A DNA stretch of 64,000 nucleotides from an uncultured Ruminococcus sp. (GCA_947624255.1 CANQJO010000002.1:1-64000), one strand, 5' to 3'. Numbered from the stretch's first letter, positions 7,278 to 16,790 are shown. The notes: a model not told the origin generated them from the sequence alone. A program made the numbers and translations.

Positions 7278-10200
7278 TCAATATATATCAGCATGATGAG
7301 CCTGAAGTGATTTCACTCCAAAATGCCTGCTCTCCTTGATAGCACGTATTCCCTCGGCACTTGCCTTTGCCGCAGCCATAGTGGTGATATACGGAACTCT
7401 GTGCTTTATGGCAGTCTTGCGGATATAGCTGTCATCGTGTATGCTCGTTTTTCCGGCAGGAGTGTTGATAATGAGCTGTATTTCGCCGTTTGCGATCTCA
7501 TCGGTAATGTTCGGACGACCCTCATAGATCTTGAATATCTTGTCCGCAGGTATACCTGCTTCACGTATCATCTCATAGCTTTTGCCGGTGGCGATTATGC
7601 GGAATCCTAAATCGCTGAACTGTTTTGCGATCTCAATAAGCTCCGGTTTATCCCTGTCGCACACACTGAGGAGCACCGTTCCCTCTTCGGGAAGTTTTAT
7701 CTGAGTAGCCTCCTGCGCCTTATAGTATGCCTCTCCGAATGACGGTGAGATCCCCAGAACTTCACCGGTAGAGCGCATCTCCGGTCCGAGGACGGGGTCT
7801 ACCTCCGGGAACATATTGAACGGGAAGACAGCCTCCTTGACACCGTAGTGGCAGATCTTTCTGTCTTTAAGCTCAGGCACGGGTGACGGTCTGCCCGTAA
7901 TGGAGGAGGTGATTATCTCTGTGGCGATCCTTACCATATTTATGCTGCACACCTTTGACACAAGCGGAACAGTCCTTGACGCTCTCGGATTTGCCTCCAG
8001 AACGTATACCGTATCGCCCTCGATAGCGTACTGCATATTCATAAGACCGCAGACGTTCATCTCTACAGCGATCTTTCTTGTATACTCCTTGATCGTTTCT
8101 ATCTGCTTGTCGGTGAGATTCTTCGCCGGAAGTATGCACGCCGAATCGCCGGAATGTATTCCTGCAAGCTCGATATGCTCCATAACAGCAGGAACAAAGC
8201 AGTGACTGCCGTCGGAAATGGCATCAGCTTCACATTCGACGGCATGATTCAGAAAACGGTCAATGAGGATTGGTCTGTCGGGAGTTACACCAACGGCTGC
8301 CGACATATAGACTTTCATCATCTCGTCATCGTGAACGATCTCCATTCCACGGCCGCCCAGAACGTAGGAGGGGCGCACCATTACGGGATAACCGATCCTG
8401 TTTGCGATTTCAAGAGCGTCCTCAACGCTGACAGCCATACCCGATTCGGGCATGGGAATTCCCAGCCTGTCCATCATTGCACGGAAGTGATCTCTGTCCT
8501 CGGCAAGATCTATCGTTTCGGGAGTTGTTCCCAGAATATTCACACCGTATTTTTTCAGATCGTTTGCAAGGTTCAGAGGAGTCTGTCCGCCAAACTGAGC
8601 GATCACGCCCACAGGCTTTTCCTTGTCATGGATACTCAGAACATCTTCAAGAGTAAGCGGCTCGAAATAGAGCTTATCTGAGGTATCATAGTCGGTGGAG
8701 ACCGTCTCGGGATTGCAGTTGACAATGATAGACTCAAATCCTAAAGATTTCAGTGCAAGCGCCGCATGAACACAGCAATAGTCAAACTCGATGCCCTGAC
8801 CTATCCTGTTCGGACCGCCGCCAAGTATCATGATCTTCGGCTTGTCGGAGGAGGGACTTTTATCCTCGTCAAGGTGATATGTTGAGTAGTAGTACGCTGC
8901 GTTTTCCGTACCGCTTACGTGAACGCCTTCCCATGCCTCCTTAATGCCGTAGGAGAGGCGTGTGTTCCTGACCTCCTCCTCGCTGACTTCAAGGAGCTGA
9001 CTGAGGTAACGGTCTGAGAAACCGTCCAGTTTTGCCTGTCTCAGAATGTCCTTACCGGGAACGCTTCCCTTTGCGGCAAGAAGCTGCTCCTCCTCCCGGA
9101 CAAGCTCAAGCATCTGTTCAAGAAACCAGTGCTTTATTTTTGTGAGCTGATAGATCTCCTCAACGGATGCGCCTTTTCTCAGAGCCTCATAGATGATGAA
9201 CTGTCTTTCGCTCGTGGGATATCTGAGCTGTGCAAGAAGCTCCTCTTTTGTCTGCTCGTGGAAATTCTTCGCAAATCCGAGACCGTACCTGCCTGTTTCA
9301 AGGCTGCGTATAGCTTTCTGGAAAGCCTCTTTATACGTTTTGCCGATGCTCATTACCTCGCCGACAGCTCTCATCTGAGTGCCGAGTCTGTCCTCAGCGC
9401 CCTTGAATTTTTCAAACGCCCAGCGTGCGAATTTTATGACCACGTAGTCGCCGTCGGGAGTGTATTTATCAAGAGTGCCGTACTTTCCGCAGGGTATGTC
9501 TTTCAGAGTAAGACCGCAGGCGAGCATTGCGGAAACAAAAGCGATAGGGAATCCCGTTGCCTTTGACGCAAGTGCCGAGGAGCGTGATGTACGTGGATTT
9601 ATCTCGATAACGATGATGCGTCCCGTTTCGGGATCACGGGCAAACTGACAGTTGCAGCCGCCGATTACCTGAATGGATTCAACGATAGCATATGCCTGAC
9701 GTTCAAGCTCTTTCTGTACGTCCTCCGGAATGGTGAGCATCGGCGCAGAGCAGAAAGAATCGCCGGTATGAACGCCGATGGGGTCAATATTTTCGATAAA
9801 GCAGACGGTGATGATGTTGTTTTCGGAGTCACGGACAACTTCAAGCTCCAGCTCTTCCCAGCCGCTGACGCACTCCTCAACGAGTACCTGTCCCACAAGG
9901 CTTGCTTGGAGACCTCTTGCACAGACGGTTTTCAGCTCATCTATATTGTAGACCATTCCGCCGCCTGCACCGCCCATTGTATATGCAGGACGGAGCACCA
10001 CGGGATATTTCAGTTTTTCTGCGATCTTTACAGCCTCGTCCACCGAGTAGGCGACCTCACTGCGAGCCATATCAAGACCAAGGCTGTTCATTGTGTTCTT
10101 GAATTCTATCCTGTCCTCGCCACGCTCGATAGCATCGACCTGAACGCCTATTACCTGAACGCCGTATTTTTTCAGCACACCGGCATTGTCAAGCTCAGAG

Positions 10201-10496
10201 CAGAGGTTAAGTCCCGACTGACCTCCCAGATTTGGCAGGAGCGCATCGGGGCGTTCTTTTTCGATTATCTGTGTAAGTCTTGAAAGATTGAGCGGCTCGA
10301 CATAGGTGATATCCGCCACATCGGGATCTGTCATGATAGTGGCGGGGTTTGAGTTTACGAGGACTATTTCGTAGCCTAATTTTCTGAGAGCCTTGCACGC
10401 CTGAGTCCCCGAATAGTCGAACTCACACGCCTGACCAATGATTATCGGTCCTGAGCCGATTATCATTATCTTATGGATATCCTGTCTTTTTGGCAT
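7278..10496 (-). CDS. carB: Carbamoyl-phosphate synthase large subunit
   Basis: Makes carbamoyl phosphate from bicarbonate, ammonia (from the CarA glutaminase) and two ATP for pyrimidine and arginine synthesis. Two homologous ATP-grasp halves are clear: IMIIGSGPIIIGQACEFDYSGTQACKAL at the start and IMILGGGPNRIGQGIEFDYCCVHAALAL in the middle, each with VNxNPxT motifs, and a C-terminal MGS-like allosteric domain (last about 130 residues, IIATGKSYEMIREAGIPADKIFKI). About 1072 residues, the standard length. ATG at 10496 (MPKRQDIHK) has GGAGAA 7 nt upstream; the 23 earlier codons in the track lie in the leader. No carA is adjacent: both sides are unrelated genes, so the small subunit must be elsewhere. 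Confidence 0.97.
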   Translation of the reverse strand: MPKRQDIHKIMIIGSGPIIIGQACEFDYSGTQACKALRKLGYEIVLVNSNPATIMTDPDVADITYVEPLNLSRLTQIIEKERPDALLPNLGGQSGLNLCSELDNAGVLKKYGVQVIGVQVDAIERGEDRIEFKNTMNSLGLDMARSEVAYSVDEAVKIAEKLKYPVVLRPAYTMGGAGGGMVYNIDELKTVCARGLQASLVGQVLVEECVSGWEELELEVVRDSENNIITVCFIENIDPIGVHTGDSFCSAPMLTIPEDVQKELERQAYAIVESIQVIGGCNCQFARDPETGRIIVIEINPRTSRSSALASKATGFPIAFVSAMLACGLTLKDIPCGKYGTLDKYTPDGDYVVIKFARWAFEKFKGAEDRLGTQMRAVGEVMSIGKTYKEAFQKAIRSLETGRYGLGFAKNFHEQTKEELLAQLRYPTSERQFIIYEALRKGASVEEIYQLTKIKHWFLEQMLELVREEEQLLAAKGSVPGKDILRQAKLDGFSDRYLSQLLEVSEEEVRNTRLSYGIKEAWEGVHVSGTENAAYYYSTYHLDEDKSPSSDKPKIMILGGGPNRIGQGIEFDYCCVHAALALKSLGFESIIVNCNPETVSTDYDTSDKLYFEPLTLEDVLSIHDKEKPVGVIAQFGGQTPLNLANDLKKYGVNILGTTPETIDLAEDRDHFRAMMDRLGIPMPESGMAVSVEDALEIANRIGYPVMVRPSYVLGGRGMEIVHDDEMMKVYMSAAVGVTPDRPILIDRFLNHAVECEADAISDGSHCFVPAVMEHIELAGIHSGDSACILPAKNLTDKQIETIKEYTRKIAVEMNVCGLMNMQYAIEGDTVYVLEANPRASRTVPLVSKVCSINMVRIATEIITSSITGRPSPVPELKDRKICHYGVKEAVFPFNMFPEVDPVLGPEMRSTGEVLGISPSFGEAYYKAQEATQIKLPEEGTVLLSVCDRDKPELIEIAKQFSDLGFRIIATGKSYEMIREAGIPADKIFKIYEGRPNITDEIANGEIQLIINTPAGKTSIHDDSYIRKTAIKHRVPYITTMAAAKASAEGIRAIKESRHFGVKSLQAHHADIY

Positions 10497-10594
10497 AATA
10501 TTCTCCTGACTCGTACACGGTACGATAGTATTTGCCGCTGATCCGGCATTTGTTATAGGCAGCATTTGCCCTGTTAAAGGATCTCTGTATAGTA

Positions 10595-10623
10595 ATCATA
10601 ACATAAAGCGGAAAAAAATGCAA
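10595..10623 (-). promoter_or_regulatory. Promoter of carB
   Basis: TTGCAT, 17 nt, TATGAT on the reverse strand, giving a leader of about 95 nt. The leader has CAGAGA followed by CCTTTAACAGG, but no convincing PyrR box or attenuator terminator. Confidence 0.6.
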
Positions 10624-10656
10624 GAGTTTTATGCAAGCTTTTACGATAATGACAAA

Positions 10657-10688
10657 AAAAGCTCCGCACCATATGCGGTGCAGAGCTG
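10657..10688 (-). terminator. Terminator of the SleB-like hydrolase gene
   Basis: On the reverse strand AGCTCTGCACCGCATATGGTGCGGAGCT followed by seven T. A strong hairpin just past the stop codon at 10693. Confidence 0.88.
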
Positions 10689-10692
10689 TCTG

Positions 10693-11592
10693 TCAGCAAA
10701 AGTAATTGCGAACGCCGTCGCCCCAAAAACTCATATAGCCGTGGGAGAACGATCCGGGATCATTGAAATAAAGTCTTACTGCCTGCTTGACACTTTCTGT
10801 TACATATCCGGAGTATGTGCCGAGGAAAGCATAGCTCTCGCAGCCTGTAAACTGATAGGGCTGTGTGAGAACTCCGGAGATAGTGTTCGGATAGAGAGGA
10901 CTGTTCACTCTGTTCATGATGACCTCTACTATGCAAGCCTTGTCATATTCGCTTATCCAGCTTGAACCTGCTTCGTGTGCGACCACGTTGCAGAGAATAA
11001 TGAAATCACTGTCTGAAATTGCGAGCTGCTCAGTGCCGCCCGATGTTCCGGGATCGGCAGGAGCTTCTGTGGGAGCTTCGGTGGGTGTTTCTGTGGGAGG
11101 TTCTGTGACCGGCTCGGCAGTAGTAGTCATCTGAGCAGTCGTGGTTGTTTCCACCGGAGCTGTCTCGATAACGGTCACATCGCTGTAGATGCCGATCTCC
11201 TCGTCTGCGGTTTGATCTATCGCAGGAAAGCTGTAATCGTAGGTTTCGGTGTAAGGCTCTGTATAAGCCTCAGTTGTATATGACCACAGAGATGTATCAT
11301 AAGAAGTATCATCCTCCATAGCCGTGCTGTCCGCCTCATAGAAGACGGGAGCCGTGGTGGTTGTTTCCGTTGTACACTGTGTTGTCGCAGATGTATAAGT
11401 AGTAACGATCGTAGTAGTGCTAACAGAAGTTGCGATTGGAGCGAATATCAGCTCTTCGCCGATAGCCTCAGCGGTGTCAGAGACACTTGCCGAGCCTACC
11501 TCCGGTGCTGTCATATATGCGGCGGCAAGACCACCGACAAGGCACACCGAAACGGCTCCGAAGACAGTCGCTGCAAATTTGGCTTCTCTCAT
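10693..11592 (-). CDS. Secreted or membrane-anchored SleB-type cell wall hydrolase
   Basis: Probable peptidoglycan hydrolase of the Hydrolase_2/SleB family (lytic transglycosylase-like). From the start MREAKFAATVFGAVSVCLVGGLAAAYM there is a signal or anchor helix, then about 150 residues of Thr/Glu/Pro-rich linker (TTTIVTTYTSATT, TEPPTETPTEAPTEAP), then the catalytic domain in the last 110 residues: DFIILCNVVAHEAGSSWISEYDKACIVEVIMNRV and QPYQFTGC. The Glu in AHEAG is the likely catalytic residue by family. The start at 11592 has AAGGA 7 nt upstream; the track start at 11823 includes the leader RNA. SleB acts in spore germination in Bacillus, but relatives occur widely in Clostridia with other cell wall roles, so the role here is open. 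Confidence 0.85.
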   Translation of the reverse strand: MREAKFAATVFGAVSVCLVGGLAAAYMTAPEVGSASVSDTAEAIGEELIFAPIATSVSTTTIVTTYTSATTQCTTETTTTAPVFYEADSTAMEDDTSYDTSLWSYTTEAYTEPYTETYDYSFPAIDQTADEEIGIYSDVTVIETAPVETTTTAQMTTTAEPVTEPPTETPTEAPTEAPADPGTSGGTEQLAISDSDFIILCNVVAHEAGSSWISEYDKACIVEVIMNRVNSPLYPNTISGVLTQPYQFTGCESYAFLGTYSGYVTESVKQAVRLYFNDPGSFSHGYMSFWGDGVRNYFC

Positions 11593-11714
11593 CAACTCAT
11601 CCTTTCGTATATCATGGGTGCGTCCGCAAAGAAGCAGTACGTGATCCGTGCACCCTTTTGTCCGGCAGTCATGCATCTGAGCATCTGCCGTTGATGTTCC
11701 CTTTTTCAAAGGTC
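11593..11714 (-). promoter_or_regulatory. Structured 5' leader of the SleB-like gene
   Basis: About 120 nt between promoter and start codon. It can form ACCTTTGAAAAAGG, then CGGCAG-ATGC...GCAT-GACTGCCG, then GGGTGC...GCACCC enclosing a 28-nt interior. Three successive hairpins without a T run suggest a regulatory leader; I do not recognise it as a known riboswitch class, and in particular it lacks the ydaO/c-di-AMP signature often found before such genes. Confidence 0.45.
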
Positions 11715-11720
11715 GTGCTA

Positions 11721-11749
11721 ATGATACCATATTCTGATGAAAATGGCAA
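11721..11749 (-). promoter_or_regulatory. Promoter of the SleB-like gene
   Basis: TTGCCA, 17 nt, TATCAT on the reverse strand. Confidence 0.7.
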
Positions 11750-12187
11750 TAGTTTTCAGGATTTTTCCATTTTACATCCAAAATCATTACCCGAAATTTG
11801 CTGTATTCATGTAAAATGAGCACATATTATATTGTTTTTTTATGAATATAATATTTCTAAATTATTGAATATCCAAAATATTAAACTTTATATTATTACA
11901 AAAAAGTTACAGTCCGGGAGGATTTTTTTCGGGGTATAGATCTCGGCAAAAAAGGCGGTTTTTCGTGGCGGCTGACAATTTTCAACATTTCCGATCTCCG
12001 GAGATCCGATCGGATAACTCCTTGTTTTTTTTACCGCCTTGTAAATTATTATTCAGGCTGTAATCAAAAAATGACAGTTTCATTACAACTTTATGTAAAA
12101 AAGCAGCGTTACACTCCACCCGATCACGCTCCCCCCGATCTCGTAAGATCACGGAGTTTTGGCAAATAAAGCCGGGGGAGGAATAAA
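11750..12187. other. Intergenic region with palindromes, no gene seen
   Basis: An AT-rich stretch (about 11820-11910) is followed by two foldable blocks. The first, 11952-12040, is closed by AAGGCGGT/ACCGCCTT and contains the palindrome GATCTCCGGAGATC. The second, about 12129-12180, is closed by CTCCCCC/GGGGGAG and contains GATCT-CGTA-AGATC. No credible coding sequence is present. The blocks could be terminators without a U tract or protein binding sites; this cannot be decided by reading. Confidence 0.4.
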
Positions 12188-12191
12188 ATGC

Positions 12192-12220
12192 TTGACAAAA
12201 TAAAAACACAGTGCTATAAT
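12192..12220 (+). promoter_or_regulatory. Promoter of the ATP synthase operon
   Basis: TTGACA, 17 nt, TATAAT, both at consensus. The first gene starts about 115 nt after the expected transcription start. Confidence 0.9.
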
Positions 12221-12271
12221 AGTGTAAGCGGATATGCAAATGCCTGTATATCCCGATCACGACCGGATCAA

Positions 12272-12310
12272 CGGAGATTTGTGCCGCTGTACTTTCTCCG
12301 CTTTTTATTT
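12272..12310 (+). promoter_or_regulatory. Possible attenuator hairpin in the atp leader
   Basis: CGGAGA and TCTCCG are separated by 17 nt and followed by CTTTTTATTT, a terminator-like layout inside the leader of the atp operon. The 6-bp stem is modest, so this is tentative. Confidence 0.35.
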
Positions 12311-12340
12311 GCTCATAACCCTGCAAGGAGGTCGGTTCTT

Positions 12341-13033
12341 ATGGGTGATCTTTCTGAAAAGCTCATGGAGGAGCTTGAATCCCGTGTAGCATTTACTATC
12401 CCCATTCTTGGAGGGATACCCGTCCCGGAATCATGCGTTGTTACGTGGGTGATAATGGCAGCGCTCGTTCTGCTCTCCATAATTTTTGTGCATAAGCTGA
12501 AAACCGTTCCCACCGGCGCACAGTGTCTGATAGAGATACTTATAAACTGGCTGGACAACTTCTTCACCGAGATACTGGGCGAAAAAGGGAAAAAATATCT
12601 TCCCTTTCTTGAAACGCTCATTATCTATATAGGCTGCTCGAATATCATAGGCATATTCGGACTTCGCCCCCCGACAAAGGATATCAACGTCACCGCCGCT
12701 CTTGCCGGAATTGCCATAATCCTGATACAGGTGGCCGCCGTCAGGGAGAAAGGTCCGGGCGGCTGGATAAAAGGCTTCCGGCAGCCGATGGCGATAATGC
12801 TGCCGTTCAATATCCTTGAGCTGGTGACACGTCCGCTGTCGCTGTGTATGCGGCTTTTCGGCAACGTGCTGGGCGCATTCGTCGTTATGGAACTGATAAA
12901 GCTGGTCGTTCCTGTGGGTGTACCTGTTATTTTCAGTTTCTACTTTGATGTTTTCGACGGTCTTATACAAGCATACGTTTTCGTTTTCCTGACCTCGCTT
13001 TTCATGTCCGAGGCTATGGAATCACATAATTAA
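12341..13033 (+). CDS. atpB: ATP synthase F0 subunit a
   Basis: Stator-side membrane subunit that forms the ion half-channels against the c ring. The essential Arg is in RPLSLCMRLFGNVLGA, with the following helices LIKLVVPVGVPVIFSFYFDVFDGLIQAYVFVFLTSLFM as in other AtpB proteins. About 230 residues with five or six membrane helices, normal to slightly short. The start at 12341 has AAGGAGG 9 nt upstream; the ORF-track start at 12188 would lie upstream of the promoter -35. First gene of the order a, c, b, delta-alpha, gamma, beta, epsilon; no atpI precedes it. Confidence 0.95.
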   Translation: MGDLSEKLMEELESRVAFTIPILGGIPVPESCVVTWVIMAALVLLSIIFVHKLKTVPTGAQCLIEILINWLDNFFTEILGEKGKKYLPFLETLIIYIGCSNIIGIFGLRPPTKDINVTAALAGIAIILIQVAAVREKGPGGWIKGFRQPMAIMLPFNILELVTRPLSLCMRLFGNVLGAFVVMELIKLVVPVGVPVIFSFYFDVFDGLIQAYVFVFLTSLFMSEAMESHN

Positions 13034-13066
13034 GGACCGGCTGCCGGTCCTAAGGAGGTTATTTTT

Positions 13067-13294
13067 ATGGGACTTATTGCTATCGGTGCAGGTATCGCCG
13101 TACTTACGGGTATGGGTGCAGGCATAGGAATCGGTATCGCTACTTCCAAGGCTGCGGAGGCTATCGCACGTCAGCCTGAGGCAAAGGGCGACATAAACAA
13201 GGCACTCCTTTTAGGTTGTGCTCTTGCAGAGGCTACGGCTATCTACGGCTTTGTTATCGCACTGCTGATAATTCTTTCACTGGGCGGAAAATAA
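13067..13294 (+). CDS. atpE: ATP synthase F0 subunit c
   Basis: 75-residue two-helix proteolipid that builds the rotor ring. Helix 1 GAGIAVLTGMGAGIGIGIATSKAAEAIARQPEA carries the conserved RQPE loop, and helix 2 has the ion-binding Glu in CALAEATAIYGFVIALLI. The Gln of helix 1 and the Ser after the Glu that mark Na+-binding c rings are absent (I and A instead), which favours proton coupling; Thr and Tyr of the Na+ motif are present, so this is an inference. TAAGGAGG precedes the ATG by 8 nt. Confidence 0.96.
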   Translation: MGLIAIGAGIAVLTGMGAGIGIGIATSKAAEAIARQPEAKGDINKALLLGCALAEATAIYGFVIALLIILSLGGK

Positions 13295-13369
13295 CAGGCA
13301 TCTCTGAAAAGCTCTTTCAGGAATCAGCTTTCAGAGAGAAAATATGCCATAAACAGGAGGTAATTTTCT

Positions 13370-13861
13370 GTGCTTGATTTCAACTACTGGAATATAATCT
13401 GGTCAGTGGTCAATATCCTGATATTGTATATACTTCTGAGGATATTCCTCTTCAAGCCCGTCAGCAAAATAATGAACGAGCGTACCCACACTATACAAAA
13501 GAATCTCGAATCCGCAGAAAAATCAAAAGAGGAGGCTGAGTCCCTCAAAAAGCAGTACGCCGATGACATCGCCGCTGCAAAAGAGGAGGCTCGGAGTATT
13601 CTCAACAAGGCTCATGAAGATGCCGATGCGGAGCGCTCCTCCATGCTGAGAAAAACTCAGGAGGAGGCTGACAGAATGATCGCTGACGCTAACAAGACTA
13701 TCGAAAATGAGCGAAAAAAAGTCCTCCAGCAGGCACAGTCCGAGATCGCCGATCTCGCTATAGAGGCTGCCTCTCGCATTATCGGCGAGAATGTCGATGA
13801 TGAAAAGAACCGCCGCCTTGTGGATAAATTTCTCTCCGGGGAGGAGGGCGAGACCAAGTGA
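13370..13861 (+). CDS. atpF: ATP synthase F0 subunit b
   Basis: Peripheral stalk subunit: one N-terminal membrane helix ([20 protein letters not shown]) followed by a long charged coiled coil ([38 protein letters not shown]). 163 residues, normal. GTG start with ACAGGAGG upstream. Its stop codon overlaps the GTG start of the next gene (GTGA), indicating translational coupling to the delta-alpha fusion. The coiled coil has frequent small and charged residues and no delta domain of its own, so this is not a b-delta fusion as in mycobacteria. Confidence 0.95.
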   Translation: MLDFNYWNIIWSVVNILILYILLRIFLFKPVSKIMNERTHTIQKNLESAEKSKEEAESLKKQYADDIAAAKEEARSILNKAHEDADAERSSMLRKTQEEADRMIADANKTIENERKKVLQQAQSEIADLAIEAASRIIGENVDDEKNRRLVDKFLSGEEGETK

Positions 13862-15876
13862 AAGATACTGACAAGGAGCTTCTCAAAGAGCTGATAAGAC
13901 TTGATATCTCTCAGGACGATGCCGATATGACAAAGGGACTTCTTGAAAGCTGCCCCGATGTCGCCGACACTCTTGCAAATCCGCTCGTCACCCACGATGA
14001 GAAGCGCAGCATCATTGAAAAACTGTTCCCCGAAAGCGTTCGCAAATTCCTTATGAATGCCGTCAGGAACAATGCTGTTGACGATCTTGGCGATATCCTT
14101 GAGGAGTACGGCGAGCATCTGCTTGACAAACAGGGCTGCATACGTGCCGTTGTGAGGTATGTAACTCCCCTTACCGAATCACAGCAGGCTGACTTAAGAC
14201 AATTCATAATGGATAAATTCGTCAAGGACGACGTTGCCGTTGAGTACCGCCAAGATCCCGATATTATCGGCGGATTTATCCTTAATGCCGGTGATGTTGA
14301 GTACGACCGCAGCTACAGGAAAAGTCTGCGCCTTATGCGTGAGACTCTCCGCAGCAAAGCCGCGGAGTATTCGGATAAGGCAAAAGCCGGCACAGGTGAT
14401 ATAATCTCCGTACTGAAAACAGAGGTACGGGATTTTGACGTAAAATCGGGAGCTACCGAAACAGGATTCATCACCCGTCTCGGTGACGGTATCGCAAGAG
14501 TGCGAGGCATGAACTCCGTTATGTACGGCGAGCTTGTTGAATTTGAAAACGGCATAAGAGGCATCGTTCAGGATCTTGAAGAAAAAACGGTCGGTGTCGT
14601 TCTGCTCGGTGACGACCACGGACTTACCGAGGGTTCTTCCGCTATCAGAACGGGAAAGCGTGCCGGAGTAGGCGTGGGCGAGGAGCTTCTCGGACGTGTT
14701 GTTGACGCTCTCGGTGCGCCTGTTGACGGCATGGGAAACATCAACGCTGAGGATTATTTTCCCATAGAGCGTGAAGCTCCCGGCGTTATTGAGCGTCAGC
14801 CCGTAAGCGTTCCGCTGCAAACGGGAATACTTGCGATAGATTCGATGTTCCCCATAGGAAGAGGTCAGCGTGAGCTTATAATCGGCGACCGTCAGACAGG
14901 CAAGACATCTATCGCTGTGGACACCATTATAAATCAGAAAGACCGGGACGTTATATGCGTTTACGTTGCCATAGGACAAAAATCGTCCACGGTGGCACAG
15001 GTGGTCAGCAATCTGAAAAAACACGGAGCTATGAGCTATACCATTGTCGTGGAGGCATCTGCCAGCGATCCCGCTCCGTTCCAGTATATAGCGCCGTATT
15101 CGGGTACGGCTATGGCTGAGTATTTCATGTCAAAGGGCAAAGATGTGCTCATCATTTACGATGACCTCTCAAAGCACGCCGTTGCTTATCGTGCGATGTC
15201 CCTGCTGCTGCACAGACCTCCCGGAAGAGAGGCATATCCCGGTGACGTTTTCTATCTTCATTCAAGACTTTTGGAGCGTTCCAGCCGTCTTGACGAGGAG
15301 CATGGCGGCGGTTCGCTGACTGCTCTGCCGATAATAGAGACTCTTGCCGGCGACATCTCGGCTTATATCCCGACAAATGTTATCTCGATAACCGACGGTC
15401 AGATCTTTCTTGAAAGTGAGCTGTTCAACTCGGGACTCAGACCTGCTGTCAACTACGGACTCTCTGTTTCACGTGTGGGCGGTGCTGCACAGACAAAGGC
15501 GATGAAAAAGGTTGCCGGAAGTCTGCGTGTCGATCTTGCTCAATTCAAGGAAATGGAGATCTTTACGCAGTTCTCCTCAGAGCTTGATCAGGCAACGACC
15601 GAGCTGCTCAAACACGGTCATATGCTCACCGAGCTGCTCAAACAGCCGCTTTATGCTCCGCTGCCGCACTATGAGCAGGTGATACTCCTGTATGCGGCGC
15701 AGCACGGTATGCTGGATGATATCCCGCTCAATGAGCTGAAAGAATACCGCTCGGAGCTGATGAGCTATATCAGGAGCTACGGTCAGGATATCATTGACGA
15801 GATCGAGGAGAAGAAAGTCCTTACCGATGATCTTGCCGAGCGCATTGAAAAGATCATCACAGCATTCGGCGAATAG
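13858..15876 (+). CDS. atpA: ATP synthase delta-alpha fusion (AtpH-AtpA)
   Basis: One uninterrupted frame of 672 residues encodes two F1 subunits. Residues 1 to about 165 are a complete delta subunit (OSCP): [29 protein letters not shown] and the C-terminal signature [32 protein letters not shown] linker of about 15 residues ([16 protein letters not shown]) leads to a full alpha subunit: [17 protein letters not shown], Walker [53 protein letters not shown] and the Arg finger in [16 protein letters not shown]. Normally delta is a separate gene just before alpha, so loss of the intervening stop explains the fusion. One delta serves three alphas in known enzymes, which makes this arrangement odd. 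No strong internal ribosome binding site for a free alpha is visible. A sequencing artefact is possible but the frame looks clean throughout. Confidence 0.93.
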   Translation: MKDTDKELLKELIRLDISQDDADMTKGLLESCPDVADTLANPLVTHDEKRSIIEKLFPESVRKFLMNAVRNNAVDDLGDILEEYGEHLLDKQGCIRAVVRYVTPLTESQQADLRQFIMDKFVKDDVAVEYRQDPDIIGGFILNAGDVEYDRSYRKSLRLMRETLRSKAAEYSDKAKAGTGDIISVLKTEVRDFDVKSGATETGFITRLGDGIARVRGMNSVMYGELVEFENGIRGIVQDLEEKTVGVVLLGDDHGLTEGSSAIRTGKRAGVGVGEELLGRVVDALGAPVDGMGNINAEDYFPIEREAPGVIERQPVSVPLQTGILAIDSMFPIGRGQRELIIGDRQTGKTSIAVDTIINQKDRDVICVYVAIGQKSSTVAQVVSNLKKHGAMSYTIVVEASASDPAPFQYIAPYSGTAMAEYFMSKGKDVLIIYDDLSKHAVAYRAMSLLLHRPPGREAYPGDVFYLHSRLLERSSRLDEEHGGGSLTALPIIETLAGDISAYIPTNVISITDGQIFLESELFNSGLRPAVNYGLSVSRVGGAAQTKAMKKVAGSLRVDLAQFKEMEIFTQFSSELDQATTELLKHGHMLTELLKQPLYAPLPHYEQVILLYAAQHGMLDDIPLNELKEYRSELMSYIRSYGQDIIDEIEEKKVLTDDLAERIEKIITAFGE

Positions 15877-15887
15877 GCGGTGAGAAT

Positions 15888-16790
15888 ATGCCGAATATCA
15901 GAGAGATCAGGGAGCGTATCGCAAGCATTCAGCAGATATTGAAGATCACGAATGCCATGTATCTGATGTCCTCCTCAAAGCTTAAAAAAGCGAGAAAGGC
16001 ATATGAGGCGACAAGTCCGTATTTCGACAAGCTGCGCTCCACGATAGAGAGTATCCTTGAACACACTCCCCACACACGTCAGATGTACTTCGATCGGCGT
16101 GAAAACATTCCCGAGGAGAAAAGGAAAAAGGGATATATCGTCATCACAGCCGATAAAGGACTTTGCGGAAGTTATAATCACAATATCCTGAAATTTACCG
16201 AACAGGAGCTTGAAAAGGCTGCCGATACCGGAAACTGCCGCCTCTTTATCATGGGACAGGTGGGCAGACAATACTTCAACAGCCGTTTGAAAAACAGCAG
16301 TAGAGCATATGTGGACGGTGAATTTCTCTATACCACGCAGAATCCCACGCTCTACCGTGCTATGGAGATCGCAAGGCTCGTTCTTGATAAATTCGAGAAA
16401 CATGAGTTGGACGAGGTCTACCTCATCTACACGGAGATGGAAAGCTCTGCCCAATTCACGCCAAAAACAGTCAGGCTGCTGCCCTTTGTGAGAAAGCATC
16501 TCGGAGTGGCTGCTGACGGTACACTGAAAAAGCTCCCCAAGGCATCATTCCTGCCGTCTCCGGAGGAGGTAATGGCGAACCTCATACCAAACTATGCAAA
16601 GGGACTTATCTACGGCGCAATGGTCGAAGCTTTCTGCTGTGAACAGCAGGCAAGAATGACCGCTATGGATGCGGCGACCTCCAGTGCAAAGGACATGATA
16701 AAGTCTCTGTCGCTGCTGTACAATCGTGCAAGGCAGGCGGCTATCACTCAGGAGATCACAGAGGTCGTCAGCGGTGCGCAGGCGTTTTAG
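15888..16790 (+). CDS. atpG: ATP synthase F1 subunit gamma
   Basis: Central rotor shaft linking the c ring to the catalytic hexamer. N-terminal helix MPNIREIRERIASIQQILKITNAMYLMSSSKLKKARKA and C-terminal helix MTAMDAATSSAKDMIKSLSLLYNRARQAAITQEITEVVSGAQAF are the two conserved coiled-coil arms; GYIVITADKGLCGSYNHNI matches the Rossmann-like core (usual SDRGLCGGFN). 300 residues, standard. It starts 12 nt after the fusion gene. Confidence 0.96.
   Translation: MPNIREIRERIASIQQILKITNAMYLMSSSKLKKARKAYEATSPYFDKLRSTIESILEHTPHTRQMYFDRRENIPEEKRKKGYIVITADKGLCGSYNHNILKFTEQELEKAADTGNCRLFIMGQVGRQYFNSRLKNSSRAYVDGEFLYTTQNPTLYRAMEIARLVLDKFEKHELDEVYLIYTEMESSAQFTPKTVRLLPFVRKHLGVAADGTLKKLPKASFLPSPEEVMANLIPNYAKGLIYGAMVEAFCCEQQARMTAMDAATSSAKDMIKSLSLLYNRARQAAITQEITEVVSGAQAF

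Noticed and set aside
14194-15024. Long antisense ORF of 276 codons within the delta-alpha gene
   Set aside because: It is a reverse-strand shadow of a strongly conserved gene and has no start signals.
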